Below are positions 1 to 9,555 of a stretch of DNA of 64,000 nucleotides, one piece after another. How positions within the stretch are numbered: the stretch's first letter is position 1; the number at the start of each line of letters is the position of its first letter. The stretch spans positions 186,001 to 250,000 of the forward strand of contig NZ_JAGHKO010000002.1 in assembly GCF_017742245.1 (NCBI RefSeq). Reading direction: 5' to 3'. The position numbers and the translations under genes were made by a program. The notes beneath the pieces are model-generated. The model searched no databases and had not been told where the DNA came from. It saw nothing but the letters and a program-made list of their open reading frames with translations. Source of the DNA: Niastella soli (GTDB lineage: Bacteria > Bacteroidota > Bacteroidia > Chitinophagales > Chitinophagaceae).

Positions 1-765
1 TATTTGCGCTGTGGTGATCACAATATCAGACTTGGCAATGCTTTCTGCAATGCGTTGTTGCTGGCGTTGCTGATAATCGGCTGATTGTTCTACGGCATAT
101 CCACCTGCTTTGGAGGCATCGGCCGCACCTTCCACCTCGATAAATTTAGCACCCAAGCTCATTACTTCTTCTTTTACTGCGGGCCGGGTATCAAACACTT
201 CCACCACTGCACCCAACCGGCGGGCGGTGGCTATGGCCTGTAAACCAGCCACACCAGCTCCGAGTATCAATAATTTGGCAGGCGCAATACTTCCGGCAGC
301 AGTCATAAACATAGGAAAATAGCGGCCGTAAGAATTAGCGGCCAGTAACACGGCTTTATAACCGGCAATATTGGCCTGGGAACTCAACACATCCATACTT
401 TGTGCCCGGGTGGTGCGCGGCAGCATATCCAAACTAAACGTGGTAATACCCTGCTTTGCCCATTGTTGCATCACCGATACATTGAATAAAGGTTGATACA
501 CCCCAATAATGACCTTTGATGAAGCTTTGGCAGCTTCAGGAAAGGGATGAATGGCTACCAGGATATCGGATGATTGAATAATTTCTGCTCTGCTTTTAAT
601 AGCCGCACCAGAACTAACATATTCTTCATCGTTATGAAATGCTTTTTCGCCAGCGCCCGATTCAACAATTACAGTAATGCCTTTTTTGGTAAGCGCAGTT
701 ACAGTTTCGGGCAAGAATGATACGCGGGATTCTTCAGATGGTTCTTTTAAAACTCCAATCGTCAT
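1..765 (-). CDS. pntA: NAD(P) transhydrogenase alpha subunit, N-terminal part (cut by window edge)
   Basis: The reverse strand is open from an ATG at 765 to the window edge and gives 255 residues without a stop. It reads as the soluble NAD(H)-binding dI component of proton-translocating transhydrogenase, which couples hydride transfer between NADH and NADP+ to the proton gradient at the inner membrane. Visible are the conserved RTTRAQSMD stretch (about residues 117-125), the Rossmann motif GAGVAGLQA (169-177) and FDTRP (191-195), whose Asp fits NAD(H) binding. Bacteroidota usually split the enzyme into PntAA, PntAB and PntB, so the remaining subunits are expected just outside the window. The downstream end cannot be seen. 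The family call is firm. Confidence 0.93.
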   Translation of the reverse strand, partial: MTIGVLKEPSEESRVSFLPETVTALTKKGITVIVESGAGEKAFHNDEEYVSSGAAIKSRAEIIQSSDILVAIHPFPEAAKASSKVIIGVYQPLFNVSVMQQWAKQGITTFSLDMLPRTTRAQSMDVLSSQANIAGYKAVLLAANSYGRYFPMFMTAAGSIAPAKLLILGAGVAGLQAIATARRLGAVVEVFDTRPAVKEEVMSLGAKFIEVEGAADASKAGGYAVEQSADYQQRQQQRIAESIAKSDIVITTAQI

Positions 766-946
766 AATCAGGTAGTAGTTATATGATTCAAGGTAAGCAA
801 AATTTAAGTTATGTGCACGCCTACGCCTGAAATGACTTTTTATTGTGACCGCATTGAAATATTGACCTGGCACATCCACAATGACTATGCCAGCGCTTGC
901 TGCGCTTCATTTTCTCTAATACAAACCATAATATGTTATCGAATAA

Positions 947-1744
947 TTAAAATCGAATGGTGAAATCCTGTTTTATTTTAAACTGGTCATTGAAGAAAAC
1001 CAATCCGACAAAAAACAGGTCGACAGAAAGCTGCACTGCAGGGTGTTCTTTAATAGCAGCCCATGCCTGTTCCATTTCCTGACTCCAGTGAATATCATCA
1101 AAGACAACCACGCTGGTAGCGTTCAGATGCGGCAATAGCTGGTTAAAATATCTTAGGGTGGGTTCATACCGGTGGTTGCCATCAATAAAAACCAGATCGA
1201 GTGAGGAAACAGCATTGAGAATATCAGGCAACGTATCATCAAAATTGCCTACCACCTGTTGAATGGAAGAAAGTTGCAGGGATTGAAAGTTCCTTTTTGC
1301 CTGGTCGGCAATGGCGGCACTTCCTTCAGCCGTGATCAGTCGTGCTTTGGGATTGGCCAATGCCATATAAGCGGTGGTAATTCCCAGTGAGGTACCCAAT
1401 TCCAGGATAGTATTGGGTTGATAATAATTTACGATGCGAAATAACAGCCGCGCCCATTTTTTTGATTTGGCCGAATGCCGTGCAATGGATGCAATGGACC
1501 GCTGATTTGTTTTATTAATAGTGGAACCGGCGCCAAAATCTTCCACTTCAATCAGCGTATTATCGTGCAATAATCTCCGCCGTATCGCTTCTACCTGGTT
1601 ATATGCATAAAAATTCCGCTTATCTATCAATACCCGCCGCACAAAATCATACACAAAAGGGGAATGAATACCATGCCCTTTTCCATTCAATGCAGATACG
1701 TAGTAAGATGAATATTTTTTTAAAAGCTGCCAGGTAGAAAACAT
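947..1744 (-). CDS. class I SAM-dependent methyltransferase (Methyltransf_24-like)
   Basis: A 265-residue soluble protein. The C-terminal two thirds form a Rossmann methyltransferase: motif I ILELGTSLGITTAYMA (about 135-150), an acidic beta-2 end (TAEGS), and LVFIDGNHRYEPTLRYF with VVVFDDIHWS near the end, the pattern of the O-methyltransferase/Methyltransf_24 group. The FIDGNH and DDIHW positions often bind metal in that group. The substrate is unknown. It lies 64 bp downstream of the dihydrofolate reductase gene on the same strand and may be co-transcribed with thyA-folA, but nothing ties it to folate metabolism. The ATG at 1744 is the natural start. Confidence 0.85.
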   Translation of the reverse strand: MFSTWQLLKKYSSYYVSALNGKGHGIHSPFVYDFVRRVLIDKRNFYAYNQVEAIRRRLLHDNTLIEVEDFGAGSTINKTNQRSIASIARHSAKSKKWARLLFRIVNYYQPNTILELGTSLGITTAYMALANPKARLITAEGSAAIADQAKRNFQSLQLSSIQQVVGNFDDTLPDILNAVSSLDLVFIDGNHRYEPTLRYFNQLLPHLNATSVVVFDDIHWSQEMEQAWAAIKEHPAVQLSVDLFFVGLVFFNDQFKIKQDFTIRF

Positions 1745-1808
1745 GAGAAAATTAAAAATTAGAAATAAGAGATTAGAACCGTGTTCGTCGCCAGCGACTT
1801 TTCATTTC

Positions 1809-2309
1809 TCATTTCCCGTCCTTCCTTTGCCAAACCTGAAAACTATACGCATAAGCGTGTTTTTCATCGGCAGTGAAATCCAGTTGAGAAAGCAGGTCCC
1901 AATCGGCAAAGTTCATTTGAGGGAAGTAAGCATCCGCTTCTATAGTTGTATGAACGCGGGTAAGATAAACGCGTTGAGTGAGCGGTAGGGTTTGTTTGTA
2001 AATTTCACCACCACCTATTATAAACGCTTCTTTGGCATCGGTGCCGGCAGCTACTGTGATAGCCCCCTTCAGGTCATGCACCACAAATGCGCCTTCAGGC
2101 TGCCAATCCGTTTGACGGGTAATTACAATGTTGGTTCTGCCGGCTAATGGTTTACCCAGTGATTCAAACGTTTTTCTACCCATGATCACCGGCATACCCC
2201 AGGTGGTATTTTTAAAAAACTTTGTATCGTTGGGCAACGACCATAGTAACTGATTATTCTTTCCTATTGCGTTATTATCGGCCGCTGCGACCACCTGGCT
2301 TAAGATCAT
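1809..2309 (-). CDS. folA: dihydrofolate reductase
   Basis: A 166-residue protein of normal family length. It reduces 7,8-dihydrofolate to tetrahydrofolate with NADPH and so regenerates the cofactor oxidised by thymidylate synthase. The N-terminus MILSQVVAAADNNAIGKNN, the LLWSLPNDTKFF segment (Asp about 28, the catalytic acid equivalent of Asp27 in E. coli), GMPVIMGRKTFESLG and the IIGGGEIYKQTLP cofactor loop are all present, so it should be active. It lies 102 bp downstream of thyA on the same strand, the common thyA-folA arrangement. Confidence 0.97.
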   Translation of the reverse strand: MILSQVVAAADNNAIGKNNQLLWSLPNDTKFFKNTTWGMPVIMGRKTFESLGKPLAGRTNIVITRQTDWQPEGAFVVHDLKGAITVAAGTDAKEAFIIGGGEIYKQTLPLTQRVYLTRVHTTIEADAYFPQMNFADWDLLSQLDFTADEKHAYAYSFQVWQRKDGK

Positions 2310-2411
2310 ATAAATGTTGAATTGAATAATGAATGCCTGCCCGACGAAACCTTGCGTTGCTCTCCGAATCCGCCGCGGCGGAGAAGGAGGGGCGAAGGCG
2401 GGTTGAATATT

Positions 2412-3230
2412 TTAAACTGCTACCGGCGCTTTAATAGCCGGATGACTTTGATAATTGAGCAGGGTAAAATCTTCGTATTTGAAATCAAAAATATTTGTTA
2501 TTGCCGGATTGAGTTGCATGGTAGGCAACGGGTACGGCGTACGGGTAAGCTGAAGATCCACCTGCTCCATATGATTGCTGTAAATATGTACATCGCCAAA
2601 AGTATGAATGAATTCGCCCGGCTCCAGATCACATACCTGAGCAATCATCAGGGTCAATAAAGCATAAGATGCAATATTGAAGGGAACGCCCAAAAATACA
2701 TCTGCCGACCGCTGGTACAACTGGCAGGATAATCTTGGCTTACCTCCCGTTTGTGCGGGCGCCACATAAAACTGGAATAATACATGACAGGGCATCAATG
2801 CCATATTAGGCAATTCGGCCACATTCCAGGCGCTAACCATAAGACGGCGGCTGTCGGGATTGGTCTTTATCTGACGGATCACATCCGTGATCTGGTCAAT
2901 GGTTTGGGCTCCCTCGCCTCCTGCCGACCAGCTGCGCCATTGCTTGCCATAAACAGGTCCTAATTCTCCCTGTTCATTGGCCCATTCGTCCCAAATGCGA
3001 ACCCCGTTATCTTTCAGATATTTGATATTGGTTTCCCCTTTCAGGAACCATAACAATTCATGAATAATACTTTTAAGATGCAATTTTTTGGTAGTGACCA
3101 GCGGAAACCCCTGCTGCAGATCAAAACGCATCTGGTATCCAAAACAACTAGTAGTGCCCGTACCGGTACGGTCTGATTTATAAACACCGGTTTCCTTGAT
3201 ATGCTTTAAAAGCGCCAGGTATTGCTCCAT
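2412..3230 (-). CDS. thyA: thymidylate synthase
   Basis: A 272-residue ThyA-family enzyme that methylates dUMP to dTMP using 5,10-methylene-tetrahydrofolate. The phosphate-binding Arg (KSDRTGTGT, about residues 18-26), the catalytic Cys in [11 protein letters not shown] (Cys about 148), the [19 protein letters not shown] dUMP-binding segment and HIYSNHMEQ are intact. Length matches the E. coli-type short form (264) with a slightly longer C-terminus. It is the first gene of a minus-strand run followed by folA; the two enzymes form the thymidylate cycle. Confidence 0.98.
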   Translation of the reverse strand: MEQYLALLKHIKETGVYKSDRTGTGTTSCFGYQMRFDLQQGFPLVTTKKLHLKSIIHELLWFLKGETNIKYLKDNGVRIWDEWANEQGELGPVYGKQWRSWSAGGEGAQTIDQITDVIRQIKTNPDSRRLMVSAWNVAELPNMALMPCHVLFQFYVAPAQTGGKPRLSCQLYQRSADVFLGVPFNIASYALLTLMIAQVCDLEPGEFIHTFGDVHIYSNHMEQVDLQLTRTPYPLPTMQLNPAITNIFDFKYEDFTLLNYQSHPAIKAPVAV

Positions 3231-3793
3231 GGCCGCAAGGTACGAAAACTGTGATCGTTACAGGTGAGACAGGATGACATGGGGAAAGGCTGTGAATAGG
3301 GGAATCGGCAGTCGGTAGTCGGCAATCCGCAGTCCGTAATCGGTCTCGGCTCAGCCGAGAGCAATCGGCAGTTCAAAGTCGTGAAACGGGGAAATCCCGA
3401 CAAGCCGGGACGGGCTGTGAATTAAAACCTGGATCCTCGCAGCGCTCGGTCTCCGTTCAGGTTTTTTGACTGTATCTCGCGGTATCCGGTGATTGGCAAC
3501 CGGAATTAGGTAAGCAGTTTGCTCTCCAGCTTTACCCCCTTTAGGGGGCAGGAAAGATAAGCAGTTAGTTTCGGCTCTCCCGCCAGTTGGCGGGATCCCG
3601 ACTTGTCGGGAGAGGCTGGAAACAAGCAGTTGGTTCCAGTTCTTTACTGATAGATAACCATTTATAATTTAAGCCTGAAACAAGTATTGTATTTCCCTGT
3701 AGCCGATGATTGGCAACAGGTAATCAGGTAAGCAGTTAGTCTCGGCTCCTGCGCCAGTTGGCGGAATCCCGACTTGTCGGGAGAGGCTGAAGG
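3231..3793. repeat. intergenic region built of degenerate duplicated and palindromic repeats
   Basis: No credible gene here. The stretch contains two diverged direct copies of a unit of about 110 bp: segments around 3473-3520 and 3689-3738 share TGATTGGCAACCGG-like sequence, and 3561-3618 and 3732-3789 are near-identical 58-bp copies ending in CCCGACTTGTCGGGAGAGG. Small palindromes such as CTCGGCTCAGCCGAG (around 3345) and CCCGACTTGTCGGG recur. Open frames in it have repetitive low-complexity composition. It resembles REP-like intergenic litter and may also carry the thyA promoter at its left edge. Confidence 0.7.
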
Positions 3794-5338
3794 CTAATGG
3801 CCAGCCAGGTTAAACCCATTTCCATTTATCACATGGCCATTGGAGCCATTATTGCCACTTCCATTAACCTTGATGCCGTTTTGTTGTGAAGCCGGTGGAT
3901 TGCTCAATGATTTTGACAGATCGCCATAGATCTTCGACAGTAACTGATTATTCGTGATCAGTTTACCCTCGAGGTCTTTGGTTTTTTGTTGTTCGCGGTG
4001 TAATGATTCCTGCAGTGAGGTGATCATATTTTGTTTGTCATCCAGCACCAGTTGCAGTACAGCCTGTTGTTGTTGTACTTCGTGCAGGTTACGCTCCAGG
4101 TTCTCTATATGACCGGCTTTTGAACGCAGGTTGTCCTGATGCTGTCTGTTCTCTTCGCGGCTGCGTTCAACGGCTTGTTGCCAGGCAGAAACCTCCTCGC
4201 GTTGCTGGTGCAGCTCTTCCTTCATCGCATGTACTTCCCGCTCAAAATTCTCCCGCGCTGTTTGGTTTTGCTGAACCAAGACAGTTTTATCAGCTGCCTC
4301 TTTTTCTACTTCGCGGAAAGTTTTAATTCGTTGCTCCAGCTGGTTTTGCAGGAACTCGATCTGCAGTTTCTTTTCCTGCAATACATCCTGTAAATAAGTT
4401 TGATCGGTGATCTTGTTCTTTAACGAGGTCTTTTCTTCTTCTGCTGTTGTAAGAAGACCCTGCAATTCTTTTATCTGTTGTTCATAAGTACCAAACTTCT
4501 GCTCCCCGCTGGTGTGCACTTTTTGCTGCAGTACTACATTCTCATCTTTTAATTGCTGAATGGTCTTTTGCAATTGTTGTAATTGCACTGACAGATCAGT
4601 CTTTTCACTCTTATACTGCACGCCCAGTTCATCAACCTGTTTGGCGTAATAGCGTTGTAATTCCTCCGTTTCCGATTGTGAAGTTTTTGCTGAATATTCC
4701 ATGTTCTTCAGCAGGTTCTCCAAACGGGTAACCTCCGCGGCACTCTTTTCTCTTAATTCCTGCTGAGTGCGCAGTTTATCCTGCAATTGCCTAACCGAAT
4801 CCTGTAACTGTTGAACCTGTTGCTGGCTTAGGGCCAATGCCTCCGGTATCTGCTGTTCTCCTTCAATCAGTTTGGCATTTGTCTGTGCATTTTCCAATGA
4901 TTGTTGCAGTTGCGTTACCTTCAATTTATACCCATTTAACTCCAGTTGCAAACGGGTGCTGGCATCGTCATTCTGCTTTTCGGTGCTGTATGCTTTATTA
5001 AGAAGATCGGAGTATTTTCCTTCCAGTTCGCGAAAATCCTGTTCAAGCGTTGCATAGTTCTCGCGATACCGGCGAACCTCCTGCTCGTACTTTTTGATCA
5101 GAGGCTGATTATCAGGGTTAGTACCGCTTGATAACCAATCTGGCACCTGGTTGCCACTATTGGGCTCAGCTGCCATTACGGTATGAACCCCACCACCTTC
5201 CATGTAAGCAGGTTCGGCCCCATCGGCGCCCCTCTTTTTACGTTTGTAATGAAAGAAGGTGGTTACCAGGAATGCAATAACAGTCCCCGGAATAGCAATC
5301 CACAGAACGATCTGCAGAAACTGCTTTAACTCGTACAT
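3794..5338 (-). CDS. membrane-anchored long coiled-coil protein
   Basis: About 514 residues from the ATG at 5338; upstream in-frame starts exist at 5362 (ATG) and 5383 (GTG), but 5338 puts a single transmembrane helix (residues about 5-28) at the very N-terminus. A basic KRKKR stop-transfer segment follows, then about 400 residues of Gln/Glu/Leu-rich heptad sequence typical of a long coiled coil, and a Gly/Asn-rich flexible tail. No enzyme motif is visible. It is probably a single-pass inner-membrane protein with a cytoplasmic rod, loosely reminiscent of structural or SMC-like anchors, but no specific function can be assigned. Confidence 0.75.
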   Translation of the reverse strand: MYELKQFLQIVLWIAIPGTVIAFLVTTFFHYKRKKRGADGAEPAYMEGGGVHTVMAAEPNSGNQVPDWLSSGTNPDNQPLIKKYEQEVRRYRENYATLEQDFRELEGKYSDLLNKAYSTEKQNDDASTRLQLELNGYKLKVTQLQQSLENAQTNAKLIEGEQQIPEALALSQQQVQQLQDSVRQLQDKLRTQQELREKSAAEVTRLENLLKNMEYSAKTSQSETEELQRYYAKQVDELGVQYKSEKTDLSVQLQQLQKTIQQLKDENVVLQQKVHTSGEQKFGTYEQQIKELQGLLTTAEEEKTSLKNKITDQTYLQDVLQEKKLQIEFLQNQLEQRIKTFREVEKEAADKTVLVQQNQTARENFEREVHAMKEELHQQREEVSAWQQAVERSREENRQHQDNLRSKAGHIENLERNLHEVQQQQAVLQLVLDDKQNMITSLQESLHREQQKTKDLEGKLITNNQLLSKIYGDLSKSLSNPPASQQNGIKVNGSGNNGSNGHVINGNGFNLAGH

Positions 5339-5383
5339 GGAAACGAGCAGGTATCCCAACATATAAGAAAATTTTAGGTACAC

Positions 5384-5784
5384 GTTTAGCTTTCGAAACG
5401 ACAGAGTGGCTTCAGAGGGACTGTTGGATTAAATTGATACTACGGTGTGGGGGGTGGTATGGCTGGTTACTTTATATAGCTACTCATAAAAAACCTACAT
5501 AATACATTCCTTATTGTGCAATCTGAAAATTAAAATTGGCCCAGTTTTTTATGAACAGCTGTTAGCTCGTAAACAGCAAGTGTTTCAGGGTTCAATAATA
5601 ATACCAAAAAAAGGTTAAAACAAGCATCTGACGCTTGTTTTTTCCACAAAAAGCGATGAAAAAATACGGTGATCGTTAACACATACTACCTTTAACATAT
5701 ATGATTTAGACTCCAGGTATAACAAAATTTTAAAGTTTCGTAGGGGTAAGGTTATTTTCAGTTGTCTCTTTTGCTAAAACTTTA
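5384..5784. other. intergenic region between divergent genes
   Basis: Separates the coiled-coil gene (minus) from the sigma-factor locus (plus). It should hold both promoters, but no clear TAnnTTTG element was identified. It contains a perfect 9-bp stem hairpin with a T-tract at 5617-5645 (listed separately), which is unexpected between divergent genes. Confidence 0.5.
5617..5645 (+). terminator. terminator-like hairpin in a divergent intergenic region
   Basis: AAAACAAGC, a 7-nt loop, GCTTGTTTT, then further T residues: a perfect 9-bp stem with a T-run on the plus strand. No annotated plus-strand gene lies upstream within the spacer, so it could end an unrecognised short transcript or block antisense reading. 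Confidence 0.5.
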
Positions 5785-5826
5785 TTGGAAGCAATTATAT
5801 TTGGAGCGGATTATCAACGCATTAAA

Positions 5827-6402
5827 GTGGCCATCCCAAATACTACTACCATTAAGCCGCTGTCGGCCGACAGCGAGAAGGAATTTGAACTACTTTTTAA
5901 AGAACACTTTAAAAGCTTATATGCCTATGCTTTCACTATTTTGAAGAATGAGGCTATTGCCGAAGAGACCGTACAAAACGTGTTTTATAAAATATGGGAG
6001 AAGAAGGTACCTGACAACATACAAACGTCATTAAAGGCCTATTTGTATAAGGCAGTGTACCACGAAAGCCTGAATTACCTGAAACATCAGAAAATAAAGG
6101 CCCGGTATCAAATGCATGTTATGAATCAATCAAATAATCATAACGATCAGGGTGCATCCCGGAAAATACTGGTGAAGGAACTGGAAGAAAAATTACGTGA
6201 TGCCATGAATGCCCTTCCTCAGCAATGCCGTACCATTTTTCAATTAAGCCGTTTTGAAGGACTTAAATACCAGGAAATTGCCGATCAGTTAGGGATTTCA
6301 GTAAAAACCGTTGAAAACCAGATGGGCAAAGCCCTCAAACTGTTACGAACAAAACTGATCGACTATTTACCAATTTTTATCCTGGCATTATTCTATCTAT
6401 AA
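5827..6402 (+). CDS. ECF RNA polymerase sigma factor (Bacteroidota FecI-like family)
   Basis: A sigma-70 family ECF factor of about 191 residues. Region 2 is EFELLFKEHFKSLYAYAFTILKNEAIAEETVQNVFYKIWE; region 4 is LPQQCRTIFQLSRFEGLKYQEIADQLGISVKTVENQMGKALKLLR with a clear helix-turn-helix. The frame has no upstream ATG: it begins with TTG at 5785 or GTG at 5827, and GTG is preferred because it gives a family-like N-terminus. A FecR-type anti-sigma gene follows after about 50 bp, so the factor is presumably held inactive and released by an outer-membrane signal. Expected targets are the genes downstream and its own promoter. Confidence 0.92.
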   Translation: MAIPNTTTIKPLSADSEKEFELLFKEHFKSLYAYAFTILKNEAIAEETVQNVFYKIWEKKVPDNIQTSLKAYLYKAVYHESLNYLKHQKIKARYQMHVMNQSNNHNDQGASRKILVKELEEKLRDAMNALPQQCRTIFQLSRFEGLKYQEIADQLGISVKTVENQMGKALKLLRTKLIDYLPIFILALFYL

Positions 6403-6453
6403 CACACATGACAACTAAATAAAATTACCTTATTGAAAAGCTATACACAACAT

Positions 6454-7422
6454 ATGGATGATCTGCTGGTAAAGCATATTACCGGTGAAGCTACGGCGGC
6501 AGAAGCCCTGGAGGTGGAAAAGTGGCTGGCCGACGATGAGGCAAACAAGCATTATTTTGAACATTTCAAATTGATTTGGGAAGAAAGTGTGCAACTGGCC
6601 ACCACCACGCAGATCGATGAACAGGCGGCCTGGAAACGATTTCAAAACCGCGTACAGGAAGGATCGTTCACCCCACAAAAAGCCAGGATCTGGTCATTGA
6701 ACAGTCCAGCATTACGGGCTGCGGTGATCACCGGATTGGTTATTGGTATTGCGGCCCTCACCTATTTCCTGTTCCATAACAATCCCGGCAATGTGCTGGC
6801 CATGGCTACTATTCAGGCAAACAATCAGGTTAAGTCTGACTCCCTGCCAGATGGCTCCATTGTAACTTTGAACAAACATTCACAAGTATCTTTTCCTGAA
6901 AAATTCACCAACGACAAAAGAGTACTGCAACTAAACGGGGAAGCCTTCTTTAAAGTTAAACCTGATAAGAAAAAACCTTTTGAAGTACATACCAACAATG
7001 TAACAATCACTGTTGTAGGCACTTCCTTCAACGTAAGAAGCCGGGGCGATACCACCGAAATAATTGTAGAGACCGGTTTGGTGGAAGTAACCACCGATAA
7101 ACAAACCGTGTTACTGAAAGCAGGTCAAAAAGCAATTACCGGCATTAGTGAAGACATTTTGCAAAAACAATCAAATACCGATCAGCTATACAACTACTAC
7201 CGCAGTAAAAAGTTTGTTTGCGAAAACACGCCTTTATGGAAGCTGGTCGATAAGCTCAATGAAGCATATGAAGTGCAAATTATTTTTGGTAAACAGGAAT
7301 TGCGCGACCTGCCGCTTACCACTACTTTTGACAATGAACCGCTTGACAAAATTCTAAATATCCTTAGCACAACTTTTAATATCTCTGTAGTAAAAGAAAA
7401 AGGACAAATCATACTACGCTAA
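6454..7422 (+). CDS. FecR-family anti-sigma factor/signal transducer
   Basis: About 322 residues from the ATG at 6454 (a TTG at 6433 would add seven). The N-terminal cytoplasmic part (MDDLLVKHITGEAT...) is the sigma-binding region; one transmembrane helix follows (AAVITGLVIGIAALTYFLF). The periplasmic FecR domain has LPDGSIVTLNKHSQVSFP and VGTSFNVRS, and a C-terminal DUF4974-like domain (PLWKLVDKLNEAYEVQIIF to the end) resembles the STN fold and is the usual contact with the outer-membrane partner. It lies directly between the sigma gene and the STN-domain gene (22 bp downstream), so its partner is probably that STN protein. Confidence 0.93.
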   Translation: MDDLLVKHITGEATAAEALEVEKWLADDEANKHYFEHFKLIWEESVQLATTTQIDEQAAWKRFQNRVQEGSFTPQKARIWSLNSPALRAAVITGLVIGIAALTYFLFHNNPGNVLAMATIQANNQVKSDSLPDGSIVTLNKHSQVSFPEKFTNDKRVLQLNGEAFFKVKPDKKKPFEVHTNNVTITVVGTSFNVRSRGDTTEIIVETGLVEVTTDKQTVLLKAGQKAITGISEDILQKQSNTDQLYNYYRSKKFVCENTPLWKLVDKLNEAYEVQIIFGKQELRDLPLTTTFDNEPLDKILNILSTTFNISVVKEKGQIILR

Positions 7423-7444
7423 CCTGCATGCAGAATTAATAACC

Positions 7445-9484
7445 ATGACAAAACTACGGGGAGTTCTTCCCACGATTATTGGATTATTTTGTCTTAACGT
7501 CAACGTATTAGCACAAAACCTGCTTGATAAAAGGATTACTATCGATGCCAGCAACCAACGGCTGTCTGAAGTATTAAAACAGATCAGCAGCAAAGGAAAT
7601 TTTTATTTCTCCTACAATAGCAACATTATTGCCAATGACAGCCTGATCTCTTTGTCGGCCTACAACAGGACCATAAAACAGGTACTTGATCAGTTATGTG
7701 GCAACCAGTACAAATGGCAACAAAGCAACAACTATATAATATTACGGAAAGCACCTATAACACCCCCTGCAACGGTAACCAGCCCCATTCCCAGTGCTGA
7801 AAAATTATACACTGTTACCGGATATATCCTGAATAGTGAAACCGGTGAAAAAGTAGGGAATGTAACCATTTACGAAAAACAACGCCTGGTCTCTACCATG
7901 TCAGATGAGAAAGGCTTTTTCAAAATAAAACTGAAAAGCAGGTACAGCACGGCCACCCTTACAATAAGCCGCGAGTTGTTTGAAGACACTACCGTTGTTA
8001 TCAAACCCAAATACGACCAGCAGGTAAACATCGCCATGACGCCGGTTGAAACGAGTGATCCGGTAGTGACCATTAGTCCTATCGAAAATGAATTACCCGA
8101 TACCATTGTAATTAAAACCCCAGGCGATACGCTTACTGCACAATCCATTACAAAAGAAGAGATCAACCGGGTTGAAAAATCACGCTGGGGTAAATTTCTG
8201 TTATCGGCCAAACAAAATATTCAAAGTATCAACCTGAAGAAATTCATGGCCGACCGTACCTTCCAGGTTTCATTAACGCCCGGTTTAAGTACGCATGGAA
8301 ATTTAAGTGCCCAGGTGGTGAACACTGTTTCAGTGAACGTTATTGGTGGTTATACAGCCGGTGTAAATGGAGTTGAATTGGGGGGCGCCTTCAACATCAA
8401 TAAAACAGATGTGAAATATGTGCAGGCAGCCGGTCTATTAAACTTTACCGGTGGGTCTGTCAAAGGCGTGCAACTGGCAGGCTTACATAATCATGTGTTG
8501 GGCAATGTGGAAATTGTGCAGGCATCGGGCATAGCCAATTTTGTTAAAGGGAATGTAACCGGTACTCAACTGACCGGCATATATAACCATGTAAGTAAAG
8601 ATGTAAAAGGGTTGCAGGCAGCAGGTATTGCCAACTTTGTAAAGGGTAATGCTACCGGCGTTCAAATGAGCAGCATTTACAACCATGTAGCTGGTTCATT
8701 TACCGGATTACAGGTCAGCAATATTTCCAATTTTGTGTATGGTAAATTCACTGGCGTTCAATTAAGTAATATATACAATGTTTGTTACGACAGCCTGTCT
8801 GGTTTTCAGGCCACCAATATTATAAACTTTGCGCACAAACAGGTTTCAGGCGTACAGTTATCGGTCATTGGGAATGTGGCCACCCGGGAACTAAAAGGCG
8901 CCCAATTTGGTTTATTCAATTACGCAAAAAATTTACGTGGGTTCCAATTGGGACTTATTAATGTGGCTGACACATCTGATGGGTATAGCCTCGGGTTGGT
9001 CAACATCGTATTTAAAGGTTATCATAAAATAACTTTTTCTACCAACGAAACCATGCGCTTCAATGCAGCCTTTAAAACAGGGAACAGCAAACTTTACAGC
9101 ATACTGTTAATGGGTTTCGATCAGAAAAAATTATCAGAAGAAGACTCTGCCAATGTATTTTCTCTTGGTTATGGTTTGGGACATGAATTTTCGCTTGGCA
9201 AATGGTTTAGTATCAATCCTGAATTCACTTCACAATACCTGTATCTGGGAAACTATAAGAGCACTAATGTGATGAACAAATTACATGTACAATTCAACAT
9301 TAAGTTTGGCAAATACTTTTCCATCTTTGGAGGTCCTTCCTTTACCACATTTTATTCTGACCAATCAAAAACATATTCAGGCTGGAACTATCCCATCCCT
9401 TCATCGGGTTATCACACATTTGAATTATGGAGCCATGACGTAAGAGGTTGGATCGGTTGGAATGCCGGCATCAGCCTCTTCTAA
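7445..9484 (+). CDS. STN-domain surface protein with thirteen 16-residue solenoid-like repeats
   Basis: A 679-residue exported protein. Signal peptide about 1-23; STN (secretin/TonB short N-terminal) domain about 29-101; carboxypeptidase-regulatory-like beta-sandwich about 122-198; acidic/Thr-rich linker; then about thirteen consecutive 16-residue units (307-512) of consensus V-x-G-V-Q-L-x-G-I-x-N-x-V-x-G-x with near-invariant Gln and Asn; and a C-terminal segment of about 165 residues with alternating beta-strand pattern shared with the next protein. The repeats recall the LA_2272-type surface repeat annotation. No TonB-receptor plug or barrel signature is present, although STN plus FecR normally implies a TonB transducer. 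Function unknown; a sensory or surface-assembly role is inferred from context only. Confidence 0.8.
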   Translation: MTKLRGVLPTIIGLFCLNVNVLAQNLLDKRITIDASNQRLSEVLKQISSKGNFYFSYNSNIIANDSLISLSAYNRTIKQVLDQLCGNQYKWQQSNNYIILRKAPITPPATVTSPIPSAEKLYTVTGYILNSETGEKVGNVTIYEKQRLVSTMSDEKGFFKIKLKSRYSTATLTISRELFEDTTVVIKPKYDQQVNIAMTPVETSDPVVTISPIENELPDTIVIKTPGDTLTAQSITKEEINRVEKSRWGKFLLSAKQNIQSINLKKFMADRTFQVSLTPGLSTHGNLSAQVVNTVSVNVIGGYTAGVNGVELGGAFNINKTDVKYVQAAGLLNFTGGSVKGVQLAGLHNHVLGNVEIVQASGIANFVKGNVTGTQLTGIYNHVSKDVKGLQAAGIANFVKGNATGVQMSSIYNHVAGSFTGLQVSNISNFVYGKFTGVQLSNIYNVCYDSLSGFQATNIINFAHKQVSGVQLSVIGNVATRELKGAQFGLFNYAKNLRGFQLGLINVADTSDGYSLGLVNIVFKGYHKITFSTNETMRFNAAFKTGNSKLYSILLMGFDQKKLSEEDSANVFSLGYGLGHEFSLGKWFSINPEFTSQYLYLGNYKSTNVMNKLHVQFNIKFGKYFSIFGGPSFTTFYSDQSKTYSGWNYPIPSSGYHTFELWSHDVRGWIGWNAGISLF

Positions 9485-9555
9485 CAACAATAAATTTTAC
9501 TAAGTCACATAGGGGATCAACTTTACTGAGTTGTCATACTGCAAATAATATTTCT

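Noticed and set aside
110-322. plus-strand open frame of 70 codons at the left edge
   Set aside because: Entirely antisense to the transhydrogenase gene, with Ala/Asn/Ser-rich composition derived from the opposite coding strand.
3206-3403. minus-strand open frame of 65 codons before thyA
   Set aside because: Encoded by degenerate CGGCAGTCGG-type repeats in the spacer; composition follows the repeats and it overlaps the thyA start.
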